64,000 bases of DNA, taken from the NCBI RefSeq assembly GCF_023243075.1, contig NZ_JALKFZ020000177.1:1-64000 (forward strand), given 5' to 3'. The position numbers and the translations under genes were made by a program. Positions 41,379-50,352 of this stretch are shown one piece after another. Within the stretch, counting starts at the first letter, position 1, and every line of letters starts with the position of its first letter. The stretch comes from Frankia sp. AiPa1 (GTDB lineage Bacteria > Actinomycetota > Actinomycetes > Frankiales > Frankiaceae). The notes beneath the pieces are model-generated. The model worked only from the letters and a program-made list of their open reading frames with translations. It ran no database searches and was not told where the DNA came from.

Positions 41379-42093
41379 CGTCACGGCCGTTGGAACGTCC
41401 GACCCAGCCGTCGACGTCATAGCCGCGCACCTCCCAGTAACCGGGCGAGACCCGGTCGACGACCTCGATCTCGCCGAGCCACTTGATCGACTTGTAGCCG
41501 TACATCGGCGCCACGTACAGGCGGACCGGGCCGCCGTGGTCATGGGACACCGGGCCGTTCAGCATCCGCAGTGCCACCAGGACGTCCGGCCGGGTGGCCT
41601 GGTCGAGGGTCAGGCTCTCGGTGTAGCTGCCGTCGAACGAGCGGAACGTCAGCGCCCGCGCGGTGGGCCGCATGCCGACATCGGCCAGCAGGTCGCGCAG
41701 CAGCACCCCGGACCAGGGCACGTTGTCGACCCGCCAGCCGGTGACGCACTGGAAGTCGCGCACGAGTGAGGTCTGGCGCAACTGGGCGAGGTCGGCGAGC
41801 GTCAGGGTCCGCGGCCGGTCGACGAGGCCGTGCACGCGCAGCCGGTAGTCGGCCGCCCCGAGCCGGGGAACGCTGGCGGTGACGGAGTAGTAGCGGAAGC
41901 TCCCGATCGGGACGAGGTCGGACAGGCCGGTGGGGTCCCGGCGGCGCAGCGGGTCGATGACCCGCTGGAGCGCCCGCTCGGCACGCGCACCGAGCGCCAC
42001 CCCGGCGGCGCCGAGAGCCAGCATTCCGAGCACGACCCGCCGGCCGACCGGCGTGCCCTCGGAACCCTCGGAACCCACCACACCAGTGAACAC
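41365..42093 (-). CDS. Molybdopterin-dependent oxidoreductase, YedY/sulfite-oxidase fold
   Basis: 242 residues from a GTG at 42093 with GAGGAGG nine bases upstream. The N-terminus has a twin-arginine-like signal (VGRRVVLGMLALGAAGVALG), so it is probably Tat-exported. The SUOX fold is marked by the molybdenum Cys116 in DFQCVTGW and by MYGYKSIKWLGEIEV. YedY-type enzymes reduce oxidised Met or other sulfoxides, while the broader group includes nitrate and sulfite enzymes; substrate not readable. The next gene encodes its cytochrome partner. Confidence 0.88.
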   Translation of the reverse strand: MFTGVVGSEGSEGTPVGRRVVLGMLALGAAGVALGARAERALQRVIDPLRRRDPTGLSDLVPIGSFRYYSVTASVPRLGAADYRLRVHGLVDRPRTLTLADLAQLRQTSLVRDFQCVTGWRVDNVPWSGVLLRDLLADVGMRPTARALTFRSFDGSYTESLTLDQATRPDVLVALRMLNGPVSHDHGGPVRLYVAPMYGYKSIKWLGEIEVVDRVSPGYWEVRGYDVDGWVGRSNGRDDDPV

Positions 42094-42106
42094 CCGAAGG
42101 GCCTCC

Positions 42107-42949
42107 TCAGGAGTTGACGTCGCGGCGGGCGAGGGCCAGTGCGGCGACGGCCGCGGCGGCGAGGGTGTAGGCGATCCCGGCGAGCAGTGCGGGGGCGTAG
42201 CGGGCGTCGGGGACGCCGCCCTGGCTGACCGCGTCGAACACCAGGCCGGGGAAGATCCGTGCCGCGCCGCTCCATGAGTCTCCGATGATGTGTTCGAGCG
42301 GGAACATCCAGGCGACACCGACCGCGAGGGTCAGTGGTGTGGAGCGCAGCGCCACCCCGAGCGCGGTGCCGACCACGCCGAAGCCCGCCGCCGAGAGCAG
42401 GGCGTTCAGGTAACCCGAGGCGAGGGCGCGGGTACCAGCAGCGCTCCACCAGGCGGACGTGTCCAGGCCGCGAATCCTGGCGACCAGCGCGGCCGCCGCC
42501 ACGCTGAGCACCAGGGCCGCGATCAGCGACGCGGCGATGAGCAGCAGGGTGAGCGCCATCCGCCCGGCGAGCCAGCCGAGCCGGCGCGGCTCGCGCAGGA
42601 ACAGGGTGCGCAGTGTGCCCTGGCCGTACTCCAACGTGATCGCGATCGCCACGACCAGGAAGATCAGCAGGCCGGTGAAGGTGCTGCCGCCGGCGAACCC
42701 CCGGGCGATCCCGGCGGCCGCCGAGAGCTGCCCCGTCGTCACATCGAAGCCGCTCGGCCCGCCGCCGGAACCTGACCCGCCGCCGGATGGACCGTCATCC
42801 GCCAGGCTGACGACCAGGACGGTCGACAGGACACTGAGCGCCGCCAGCAGCCCCATCGCGACGGCGGTGCTCGGCCGCCACAGCTTCACCAGCTCGGCGC
42901 CGAACGAACGCCGTGCCGACGAGGCGATGCTTGTCAGAACGATGCTCAT
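42107..42949 (-). CDS. ABC-2 type exporter permease
   Basis: 280 residues with six predicted TM helices (for example TAVAMGLLAALSVLSTVLVVSLA, FTGLLIFLVVAIAITLEYGQGTLR). The EYGQGTLRTLFLREPRR segment is typical of ABC-2 permeases. A Gly-rich loop (GGGSGSGGGPSG) lies in the first external loop. The ATG overlaps the ATPase stop by 4 bases. Cargo unknown. Confidence 0.88.
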   Translation of the reverse strand: MSIVLTSIASSARRSFGAELVKLWRPSTAVAMGLLAALSVLSTVLVVSLADDGPSGGGSGSGGGPSGFDVTTGQLSAAAGIARGFAGGSTFTGLLIFLVVAIAITLEYGQGTLRTLFLREPRRLGWLAGRMALTLLLIAASLIAALVLSVAAAALVARIRGLDTSAWWSAAGTRALASGYLNALLSAAGFGVVGTALGVALRSTPLTLAVGVAWMFPLEHIIGDSWSGAARIFPGLVFDAVSQGGVPDARYAPALLAGIAYTLAAAAVAALALARRDVNS

Positions 42950-44016
42950 CGCCGAGCCTCCTGGGTCTGGGCCTGGGCCTGGGTGACCAGGCCCTGGTAG
43001 CGGTCCTCGAGGCTGTCGCGCCGCGGGGACATCTCGATCAGGGTCACGCCCCGGGACGCCGCGGCCCGGTTCACGCTGGCGAGCGCGCGGGTGTACTCGC
43101 GGGAGTCGCGGGCGCCGACGTTCACGGTGGTGAGCACGTCGTCCACCCCGCGGGTGGACGGCAGCCCGAGGCCGGCGAGCAGGTCGGCGAGCGGCGCGAC
43201 ATCCTCGGGGTGCTCCGGGCGCAGCACGACGTCGATGCTCTGGCTCGCCATCAGCCGGTCGGTGGGCCCCTGGTAGGCCAGCCGCCCCCCCTCGACGACG
43301 ATCAGCCAGTCGCAGATCTGCTCCACCTCGGCGAGCAGATGGGACGAGACGAGCACCGTGCGTCCCCGCCGGGCCGGTTCCGCGGAACCGTCGCTGTCGC
43401 CGTCGCCCAGGGAGTCGCCGTCGCCCAGGGAACGGATGAGTTCGCGCATCTCACGGATGCCGATCGGGTCGAGGCCGTTCGTCGGCTCGTCCAGGACGAG
43501 CAGGTCCGGGTCGGTGAGCAGCGCGGCGCCGATCGCGAGGCGCTGCTTCATCCCCAGCGAGTAGGACCGGAACCGGTCCGCGCCGCGGCCGGCGAGCCCG
43601 ACCTGGTCCAGGATCGCCTCGACCCGGGCGTCCACCTCGGCCCGCGGGATGCCGGCGAGGACGGCGAGCGCGGCCAGATTGCGGCGGCCCGACAGCGTCG
43701 GATACAGGGCCGGGCTCTCGATCAGCGCTCCCACCCGTGGCAGGTAGGCGGCGGGAGCCCCCAGCGGCGCCCCGAGGACGGTGCCGTCGCCGCCGCTCGG
43801 CCGGACCAGCCCGAGCAGCATCCGCAGGGTGGTGGTCTTTCCGGCGCCATTGGGCCCGACGAACCCGGCGACGACCCCGGTCGGGATGGTGAGGTCCAGG
43901 CCGTCCACCGCCGTGCGCCGGCCATACCGTTTCGTCAGCCCGCGCACGTCGATGGCGGGCTCGTTCGTTGTGGCGGTCACCGGAGCCGCTCCTGGTGGGC
44001 GGCAGGTCGTCGTCAT
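42946..44016 (-). CDS. ABC transporter ATPase subunit
   Basis: 356 residues. Walker A GPNGAGKTTT, Q-loop region, signature LGMKQRLAIG, Walker B LLVLDEPTNGLDP, and H-loop LVSSHLLAEVEQ. Between the Walker B region and the H-loop is an insertion with an internal duplication (SLGDGDSLGDGDSDG) absent from normal family members. Forms an exporter with the overlapping permease. The NarL-type two-component genes downstream in the same orientation may regulate it. Confidence 0.92.
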   Translation of the reverse strand: MTTTCRPPGAAPVTATTNEPAIDVRGLTKRYGRRTAVDGLDLTIPTGVVAGFVGPNGAGKTTTLRMLLGLVRPSGGDGTVLGAPLGAPAAYLPRVGALIESPALYPTLSGRRNLAALAVLAGIPRAEVDARVEAILDQVGLAGRGADRFRSYSLGMKQRLAIGAALLTDPDLLVLDEPTNGLDPIGIREMRELIRSLGDGDSLGDGDSDGSAEPARRGRTVLVSSHLLAEVEQICDWLIVVEGGRLAYQGPTDRLMASQSIDVVLRPEHPEDVAPLADLLAGLGLPSTRGVDDVLTTVNVGARDSREYTRALASVNRAAASRGVTLIEMSPRRDSLEDRYQGLVTQAQAQTQEARR

Positions 44017-44091
44017 GTCGATAAGCGTGCCGATCCGAGCCGATCATGTCGTCCGGCAGGCGACGACACCCGCCTACGCAGTCCGGCGCAG

Positions 44092-44127
44092 CCCGCCGTA
44101 CCCGCCGTACCCGCCGTACCCGCCGGA
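44092..44127. repeat. Four 9-bp tandem copies between the ABC and LuxR genes
   Basis: CCCGCCGTA three times (44092-44118) and a variant CCCGCCGGA (44119-44127), just downstream of the response-regulator stop (44132-44130, minus strand). Confidence 0.9.
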
Positions 44128-44129
44128 TG

Positions 44130-44771
44130 TCAGCCGAGGCCGGCCTGGTGGGCGAGGACGGCGAGCTGGGCGCGGTCGCGGGCGGCGAGCTTGACCATCA
44201 CCCGGCTGACGTGGGTGCGGGCGGTGGCCGGGCTGATGACCAGACGGGCGGCGATCTCGTCGTTGGACAGGCCGCGGCCGACCAGGCCCATCACCTCACG
44301 CTCACGCTCGGTGAGACCGCGCAGGTCGGGCGGGTCCAGGGCCGGTCGGCGGGCGAAGGTGTCGATCACCAGGCGGGTCACCGACGGGGAGAGCAGCGAC
44401 TCGCCCGCCGCCACCACCCGGATCGCCCGCAACAGGTCGGCGGGCTCGGCGTCCTTGAGCATGAACCCGGACGCCCCGGCCCGCAGCGCCTCGAAGACGT
44501 ACTCGTCCACCTCGAACGTGGTGAGGATGATCGCCCTGGTTCCCGCCAGCTCCGGCGCGGCGACGATCGCCCGCAGCGCCCCCAGCCCGTCCAGCACGGG
44601 CATCCGGATGTCGAGCAGCACGACGTCCGGCCGGGTCGCCCGCACCACCTCGATCGCGGACTGTCCGTCGTCGGCCTCGCCGATCAGGGCCAGATCGTCC
44701 TCGGTCTCGATGAGGACCCGCAGCCCGAGCCGCACCAGCGGCTGGTCGTCCGCGATGACGATCCGGATCAC
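44130..44771 (-). CDS. NarL/LuxR-type response regulator
   Basis: 213 residues from a GTG overlapping the kinase stop by 4 bases. Receiver with DD at 8-9, Asp54 (VVLLDIRMP) and Lys in GFMLKDA; C-terminal LuxR HTH (LTEREREVMGLVGRGLSNDEIA). It is the DNA-binding partner of the adjacent DesK-like kinase and may control the ABC exporter genes that lie immediately downstream. Confidence 0.93.
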   Translation of the reverse strand: MIRIVIADDQPLVRLGLRVLIETEDDLALIGEADDGQSAIEVVRATRPDVVLLDIRMPVLDGLGALRAIVAAPELAGTRAIILTTFEVDEYVFEALRAGASGFMLKDAEPADLLRAIRVVAAGESLLSPSVTRLVIDTFARRPALDPPDLRGLTEREREVMGLVGRGLSNDEIAARLVISPATARTHVSRVMVKLAARDRAQLAVLAHQAGLG

Positions 44772-46087
44772 GATCTGCCTCTCCCCACCGCGGCCTGGGC
44801 CGCTCCGACCGGCAGGACGGCGTGGACGCGCCAGCCGTCGTCGGTGGGTCCGGCCGCGAGTGTCCCGCCGAGTTCCGCGGCGCGTTCGCGCAGGCCGGTC
44901 AGCCCGTGACCGGCGGATGCCGGCGGCACTGGCGGCTCTGGCGGCACTGGCGGTTCCGGCAGCGCAGGCGGTTCCGCGGAACCGGGGATTTCCCCCGGGC
45001 CGCCGGGCTTCGCCTCGAACGTGTGGTCGGCGGTTTCCAGGGTGAGCCGCTCGTCGTCGAGGGTCACGGCCACCTCGACCCGGGTGGAGCCGCGCTCGGT
45101 GTGGCGCAACACGTTCGTCAGCGACTCCTGGACGATCCGGAACGCGGCCAGGTCGATGTCGGTGGGCAGCCGCTCGAGCCGTTCGGACGCGCCGTCCACG
45201 CGCAGCGCGACCGGCACCCCGCACAGCCGGACCTCGTCGACCAGGGAGGGCAGCCGCCGCAACCCGGTCAGGGGCGGGGCAGGCGCGGGCGCGGGGCGTG
45301 GGGTCGCCGGCGGCTGGCCGGCGCGGCTGAGGTCCAGGGTGGCGCGCAGCTCGTCGAGGGCGTCCACGCTGGTGCGGCGGATGGCCTCGAGCGCGAGCTG
45401 GGCCTGTTCGGGACGGCGGTCGAGAACGTGCAGGGCGACGGCGGCGCGCAGCGAGATGACGGACAGGCTGTGGCCGACCACGTCGTGGACCTCGCGGGCC
45501 AGGCGCAGGCGCTCCTGCTCGATGCGACGCAGGGTGGCTTCCTCCTTGGCCTGGGCGGCGGCGTGCCGGCTGGTGCGCGCCAGGGTGCCGACCAGGGTCG
45601 GAACGCCGCACACCAGGATCATGCCGAACACGTTGGCCGACGTCGCCCAGCCGGAGGCCGGGTAGCCGCGGACGGCGGCCACGACCGTCCCGGTGAGCAG
45701 GACCGCGGCGGCGGCGGACGCGGCCCCCCAGGCCGTCCGTCGATCATGGCGCAGGCCGACGGACAGCAACGCCACCACCAGCGGGGCGAACGACGGCCCG
45801 TGCGGATATCCGGCGCCCACGTAGACGCCGAGCAGGACGGAGGCCGCGGCCAGCATCGCCGGCAGCGATCGCCGGCGCAGCGTCACCGTGGCGGCGAGCA
45901 GCCCGAGCAGCCCGAAGGCGAACGCGTCCAGCCGGTGCGCGTCCTGCGTGTCACGGGAAGCCCCCACCGAACCGCCGACCACCACCACCTCGGCGGCCAC
46001 CAGCGCGGCGAGGTCCCTCGCCCACCGCCGGGCCCGGTCCGCCGCAACCATGCCGCGACGGTAGCGGCTCGCGGCCCGGCCGGACAT
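44768..46087 (-). CDS. NarL-family (DesK-like) sensor histidine kinase
   Basis: 439 residues from ATG 46087 (ATG 46051 possible). Several TM helices in the first 150 residues, then HisKA_3 with REVHDVVGHSLSVISL (His near 201) and a degenerate-looking ATPase domain ending GHGLTGLRERAAELGG. The N-box region contains a Pro/Gly-rich insertion (PEPPVPPEPPVPP) with an internal repeat. No extracytoplasmic sensor domain is present, so the signal is probably membrane-borne. Confidence 0.9.
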   Translation of the reverse strand: MSGRAASRYRRGMVAADRARRWARDLAALVAAEVVVVGGSVGASRDTQDAHRLDAFAFGLLGLLAATVTLRRRSLPAMLAAASVLLGVYVGAGYPHGPSFAPLVVALLSVGLRHDRRTAWGAASAAAAVLLTGTVVAAVRGYPASGWATSANVFGMILVCGVPTLVGTLARTSRHAAAQAKEEATLRRIEQERLRLAREVHDVVGHSLSVISLRAAVALHVLDRRPEQAQLALEAIRRTSVDALDELRATLDLSRAGQPPATPRPAPAPAPPLTGLRRLPSLVDEVRLCGVPVALRVDGASERLERLPTDIDLAAFRIVQESLTNVLRHTERGSTRVEVAVTLDDERLTLETADHTFEAKPGGPGEIPGSAEPPALPEPPVPPEPPVPPASAGHGLTGLRERAAELGGTLAAGPTDDGWRVHAVLPVGAAQAAVGRGRS

Positions 46088-46143
46088 CCGCCGGTGGGCG
46101 TACCTCTCCTACGATGGTCCGCGTACGGCGCTAGGCTGGCGGC

Positions 46144-46587
46144 ATGCTTGTGTCGGGAACGCCGCCGACCCTGCTGTCCCTGTGGTACCTGGCGGCCTGT
46201 CTCGGTGAGCGGGGCGACCGGCTGGAGTACCGCCATCCGCTGGTGGCCGTGCGTAACGCGAACAACCTGGTCATCGGGGGGCTGGACGTGGTGCGCGGCG
46301 AACCCGCGGCCTCGGCGGTCATCCGCGGCGAGGGCTGGTGGTCCCGGGCGGTGCTCGGGACGGCCGCGGCGACGATCCCACCGATCGACGGCCCGGTGCT
46401 GACCGGGCTGTGGTCCGGATTCCAGGGCAAGGCAGGGACGCTCGCGCTGCTTCCACAGCCGGTGCGCTTCGCCCGGATCGAGGCCGCCGCAGCCCGGGCG
46501 GGCATCACCCCGACGCTCGCCGGACGGCTGCTGGCCTGGTCGGATGCGGTGGTGGAGCACTTCCGGAGCCAGCCGGTGATGGCGTGA
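46144..46587 (+). CDS. Hypothetical protein upstream of tmk
   Basis: 147 residues, soluble. PPTLLSLWYLAACLGERGDRLEYRHPLVAVRNANNLVIGG and a late RIEAAAARAGITPTLAGRLL. I recognise no family. Its stop overlaps the thymidylate kinase GTG by 4 bases (GTGA), so it is co-translated with it. That makes it probably a real gene. Confidence 0.65.
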   Translation: MLVSGTPPTLLSLWYLAACLGERGDRLEYRHPLVAVRNANNLVIGGLDVVRGEPAASAVIRGEGWWSRAVLGTAAATIPPIDGPVLTGLWSGFQGKAGTLALLPQPVRFARIEAAAARAGITPTLAGRLLAWSDAVVEHFRSQPVMA

Positions 46588-47228
46588 TCATAGCGATCGA
46601 GGGCGTGGACGGTGCGGGGAAGAACACGCTGACCGGACGGCTCGTCGAGCGACTCACCGACGCCGGCCGCCGCGTCGCCACCCTCGCCTACCCGCGCTAC
46701 ACCGCCGAGCCGCTGGGCCCGGCGATGCGTGGGCTGCTCACCGGCGACGCCGGGCTCGGCGCCGTCGCCGCCTCGCCGCGGGCCACGGCGTTGATGTTCG
46801 CCCTGGACCGGGCTGCCTCGCGTCCCGCACTCGACGCGGTGCTCGCCGCCCACGAGGTCGTCCTGCTCGACCGGTACGTCGCGTCCAACGCCGCCTACGG
46901 TGCCGCCCGGCTACCGGCCGCCGAACGGGCCACCTTCCCCGCCTGGATCGCCGACCTGGAGTTCGGCACGCTCGCGCTGCCCGCCCCCGACCTGCAGGTC
47001 CTGCTGCGGGTGCCCACGGCACAGGCCGGCGCGGACGCGACCGCCCGCGCCGGGGCCGACCCGGACCGTCCCCGCGACGCCTTCGAGGCCGACGACGGGC
47101 TGCAGGCCCGCTGCGCCCGCAACTACGAGGATCTCGCCGCGCGGAGCTGGATGTCCCCCTGGCTGATCGTCGACCGTGAGTCGGGCGTCGAGTCGATCCT
47201 GCGCTGGCTCGGCACCCTGGCGCGCTGA
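46584..47228 (+). CDS. tmk: Thymidylate kinase
   Basis: 214 residues from a GTG. P-loop EGVDGAGKNT at 6-15, a DRY-type motif (LLDRYVASNAAYG), and a late LID region with ADPDRPRDAFEADDG. Phosphorylates dTMP to dTDP in the dTTP pathway. The Asn-Thr after the P-loop Lys and the long basic/acidic LID resemble actinobacterial Tmk. Confidence 0.92.
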   Translation: MIIAIEGVDGAGKNTLTGRLVERLTDAGRRVATLAYPRYTAEPLGPAMRGLLTGDAGLGAVAASPRATALMFALDRAASRPALDAVLAAHEVVLLDRYVASNAAYGAARLPAAERATFPAWIADLEFGTLALPAPDLQVLLRVPTAQAGADATARAGADPDRPRDAFEADDGLQARCARNYEDLAARSWMSPWLIVDRESGVESILRWLGTLAR

Positions 47229-47246
47229 CGCCGTCCGCCGGTCGGG

Positions 47247-47681
47247 TCAGCAGTCGAGCAGACAGGTGGGCAGGGTGATGGTGGGGAGGTTCAGATCGCC
47301 GGGTGACCGCCGAGGAGCCGCAGCGCGTGCGGCGCCGGTGCGGCCGCCGGTTGCCGAGCGGCCACCCACGGTCGTGCTGCCCGAGTTCGCCGCGGCCACG
47401 GTCTGGTCGGAGCCTGCCCCCTGCGCCGCGCTTGCGATCTTGATTCGGGTCGAGGGCGAGGGTGAAGGCGTCGCCGGTCGGCTGTTTCCCGTCGACGCCG
47501 AGCCGGCGAGCGCGGTGGGGTCGATCGGACGGGTGCTGGACGTGCCGGCGCTGCCGACGCCGGTGTTACCAGGACCTGAGGGGGTCTGAATCAGCACGGC
47601 GACCGCCACGGCAGCGATGGCCACGACGACGAGCCCCACCTGCGGGAGGGGGATGTGCCGGTCGCCTCGATGCAGACCCAC
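47247..47681 (-). CDS. Small anchored protein with C-terminal CxxxC, paralogue 1
   Basis: 144 residues from a GTG with GGAG upstream. An N-terminal anchor (PLPQVGLVVVAIAAVAVAVLI), a Ser/Thr/Gly/Pro-rich linker, and a hydrophobic C-terminal block LNLPTITLPTCLLDC ending exactly in Cys. It is clearly paralogous to the next upstream gene (same start GLHRGDRH/SLPRGSRQ pattern, same end). I do not recognise the family. A terminal CxxxC could form a disulfide or bind metal or a lipid. Confidence 0.7.
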   Translation of the reverse strand: MGLHRGDRHIPLPQVGLVVVAIAAVAVAVLIQTPSGPGNTGVGSAGTSSTRPIDPTALAGSASTGNSRPATPSPSPSTRIKIASAAQGAGSDQTVAAANSGSTTVGGRSATGGRTGAARAAAPRRSPGDLNLPTITLPTCLLDC

Positions 47682-47710
47682 GCGCGCTCCGTCCAGTCGT
47701 CAGGAACTGT

Positions 47711-47749
47711 TCCGTCAGCAGCCGATGAGATCCGTCAGCAGCCGATGAG
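47711..47749 (-). repeat. Two 19-bp copies across a stop codon
   Basis: TCCGTCAGCAGCCGATGAG (plus strand) at 47711-47729 and 47731-47749. The minus-strand gene's TGA (47737-47735) is in the copy nearer the gene, so the other is a duplicate of its last codons and stop. Confidence 0.95.
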
Positions 47750-48322
47750 GCAGACCGGCGGGGCGATCGCGACCGTCGGTAGCTGGACGTCGACGTCCAG
47801 GTCCACGTCCACCAGGGGCTCGGGCCGCGGGGGCATCGCGGGACGTGGGGGCGCGGGCGGCGGGACCGCGCTTGCTGGGACCGCCGCCCCTACTGGAACG
47901 GCTGCGTCTGCCGCCGTCGGACCGCCCGATCCCGCGCCAGCCGCCGAGCCACTGCCGGTCTCCGCGCCCGCCGGGAGCGCCGCGCCCGTGGCGGGACGGT
48001 GGACGGGCGGCCGCCCGGGGACTGCGGGAGACGGGCCGGGCGCCGCCGCACCAGGCGCCGCCGCACCGGGCGGAGGCACCGCCTGGGCGAACTTCGCGGC
48101 CGGCAACCCGCTGCCGGGGAGCGCGCTCGGCGCGGCGGATGCACCGGACAAGCCGCGCGGGCTGGTGAGCGACGCGGAGGGGCCGACGCCGATGGCCTCC
48201 TGCGCGGGGGTGGCCACGTTCGGAGATCTGAGCAGCACGGCAACCGCCACGGCGGCCACGGCCACGAGGCCAAGGCCCAGCTGCGGGAGAGTGATCTGAC
48301 GGCTGCCTCGGGGCAGGCTCAC
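47735..48322 (-). CDS. Small anchored protein with C-terminal CxxxC, paralogue 2
   Basis: 195 residues from a GTG at 48322 with GGAG seven bases upstream, chosen because it aligns with the start of paralogue 1. Anchor ITLPQLGLGLVAVAAVAVAVLL, a long Ala/Pro/Gly linker, an acidic VDVDLDVDV block, then LPTVAIAPPVCLIGC at the very end. The two genes are tandem duplicates, 54 bases apart. The function is unknown. Confidence 0.7.
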   Translation of the reverse strand: MSLPRGSRQITLPQLGLGLVAVAAVAVAVLLRSPNVATPAQEAIGVGPSASLTSPRGLSGASAAPSALPGSGLPAAKFAQAVPPPGAAAPGAAAPGPSPAVPGRPPVHRPATGAALPAGAETGSGSAAGAGSGGPTAADAAVPVGAAVPASAVPPPAPPRPAMPPRPEPLVDVDLDVDVQLPTVAIAPPVCLIGC

Positions 48323-48449
48323 GGCAGCTCCGTCCAGGTCCGTCCAGTCCATCCAGGTACGTCCAGTGTTGCGACGGCCCGGACGCTAGCACGTATACCC
48401 CGCATCCTGACAGATGGGACACCTTTTCCATCCGATCAGGCAGCGACAG

Positions 48450-49400
48450 TCAGGCGGATGCCAGAGCCTGCGCGAGGGGGGTGCCGGCACGGTCGCGGCG
48501 GGCTGAGGCGGCGGCGAACTTCTCCGTCTGACGGGTGGCGGCCTCATCGAGAGCGGCCATGAAGGCGACGATCTCCTCGCGGGTCTGCTCCCCGACGGCG
48601 TCCAGGCCCTCAAGGTCGGCCAGGCGCCACTGGCGCAGCACCGGAGCGACCACGTCGTCGTGATGAATACGCAGGTTGTAGATGCCGGCCTGGGCGATCT
48701 GGATGGCCTTGCGGCGGAAGTCGCGGATTCCGGCTCCCGGCATCTCGAAGCCGAGGAGCTCGTCCCGGATGGCCTGCAGCGTCGTCGTCGGCGAGATCTC
48801 CAGTGCGCCGGCGACGAGGTTCCGGTAGAAGATCATGTGCAGGTTCTCGTCCGCGGCGACGCGGGTGAGAAGGCGCTCGGCGACCGGGTCGGTGCACATC
48901 CGCCCGGTGTTGCGGTGGCTGACCCGGGTCGCGAGCTCCTGGAACGACACGTAGGCCAGGGTGCGCAGCGCGCCGAGCCGGTCGCGGTCATAGCCCTTGC
49001 ACACCTGGTACATGCGGTCCTGCTCGAGGCGTTCCGGGTCGGCGGCTCGGGTGAGCAGCAGGTAGTCGCGCATCGCGATACTGTGCCGCATCTCCTCGGC
49101 CGTCCACCGGTTCGCCCAGGTGCCCCAGACGCTGTCCAGGCCGAAGCCCGCCACGATCAGGCGGTGGTAGCTGGGGAGGTTGTCCTCGGTCAGCAGGTTG
49201 AGCTCGAAGGAGATCCGAGCGGCCGGCGGCATCGTCGACTGCCCAGGCTCCCAGGGCAGCTCGTCGAAGTCCCGTCCCAGGCTCCACGGGACGTACTCGT
49301 GGGGCATCCACTCCACAGCGAGGCCGAGATGGCGCTGGAGGTTCTCCTCGGCGACCGGCTCCAGCTCGCGCAGCAGGTCGGTGTCCGTAAGGGATCTCAT
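48450..49400 (-). CDS. Acyl-ACP desaturase (DesA-type, diiron)
   Basis: 316 residues from ATG 49400; the ribosome site is weak. EENLQRHLG, WTAEEMRHSIAMRDYL and ADENLHMIFYRNL provide the ExxH pairs of the ferritin-like diiron desaturase fold, as in mycobacterial DesA1/DesA2. It inserts a cis double bond in acyl-ACP. The position of unsaturation is not predictable. Monocistronic. Confidence 0.9.
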   Translation of the reverse strand: MRSLTDTDLLRELEPVAEENLQRHLGLAVEWMPHEYVPWSLGRDFDELPWEPGQSTMPPAARISFELNLLTEDNLPSYHRLIVAGFGLDSVWGTWANRWTAEEMRHSIAMRDYLLLTRAADPERLEQDRMYQVCKGYDRDRLGALRTLAYVSFQELATRVSHRNTGRMCTDPVAERLLTRVAADENLHMIFYRNLVAGALEISPTTTLQAIRDELLGFEMPGAGIRDFRRKAIQIAQAGIYNLRIHHDDVVAPVLRQWRLADLEGLDAVGEQTREEIVAFMAALDEAATRQTEKFAAASARRDRAGTPLAQALASA

Positions 49401-49587
49401 TGGAGAACAGTTCCAGATCTGACGGTCGTCAACCATGGCCGCAGGGAGTGGAAACCCGGCCGGCGGACTGTTCCGCCGGATCAGGTCGGTCGTCCCGGCG
49501 CCCGGGTATACAGCGCGCTTCACATGAAACTCTCATGCTGCTCCGATGAACTGGGTCCGATGAACCGCGCGCAGCGAGGGGGCCAGC

Positions 49588-50352
49588 ATGACGCAGGCAC
49601 CAGGTGACGGTGGGGCGCCGCGGATTCTGGTCGTGGACGACGAGCCGAACATCGTCGATCTGCTGCGGATGGCGCTGCGTTTCCACGGGTTCGATGTGCT
49701 GACCGCCGCGAGCGGCCGGGCAGCGCTGCGGCTGGCGACCGACACCGAGCCCGACATCATGATCCTCGACGTCATGCTGCCCGACATCGACGGCTTCGAC
49801 GTCTGCCGCGCGCTGCGCGCCGCCGGCCGGGACGTCCCCGTCGTCTACCTCACCGCACGGGACGCCCACCGGGACAAGATCGCCGGGCTGACCTACGGCG
49901 GGGACGACTACGTCACCAAGCCGTTCGCTGTGGACGAGCTGGTTGCCCGAGTGCGCGCCGTCCTGCGCCGGACCGGGACGGTGCGCGCCGAGCCAGCCGG
50001 GGCGCAGGCGGGGGCGGGGGCGGGGGCGGCACGAGGGGCGGCGGTGCTGCGGTTCGCCGACGTCGAGTTGGATCCGGACACGCACCTGGTCACCCGGGCC
50101 GGAGCGCCGATCGAGCTGTCGCCGACCGAGTTCTGCCTGCTGCGCTACTTCCTGACCAATCCTGGCCGAGTGCTGTCCCGCGCCCAGATCCTTGCCGCGG
50201 TGTGGAGCTACGACTACGTCGGCGAGCCGACAGTGGTCGACCAGTACGTGAGCTACCTGCGTCGCAAGCTGGGACGCCACGGCCTCCCACTGCTGCACAC
50301 CCAGCGCGGCTTCGGCTATGCGCTGCGCCTCCCGCCGGGAGCCGCGAGGTGA
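49588..50352 (+). CDS. OmpR/PhoB-type response regulator
   Basis: 254 residues. Receiver with DDE at 17-19, Asp61 (MILDVMLPDIDG) and Lys in DDYVTKPF; a Gly/Ala-rich linker (AGAQAGAGAGAARG), then a winged helix (LSPTEFCLLRYFLTNPGRVLSRAQIL). Overlaps the next kinase gene by 4 bases. The regulon is unknown. Confidence 0.95.
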   Translation: MTQAPGDGGAPRILVVDDEPNIVDLLRMALRFHGFDVLTAASGRAALRLATDTEPDIMILDVMLPDIDGFDVCRALRAAGRDVPVVYLTARDAHRDKIAGLTYGGDDYVTKPFAVDELVARVRAVLRRTGTVRAEPAGAQAGAGAGAARGAAVLRFADVELDPDTHLVTRAGAPIELSPTEFCLLRYFLTNPGRVLSRAQILAAVWSYDYVGEPTVVDQYVSYLRRKLGRHGLPLLHTQRGFGYALRLPPGAAR

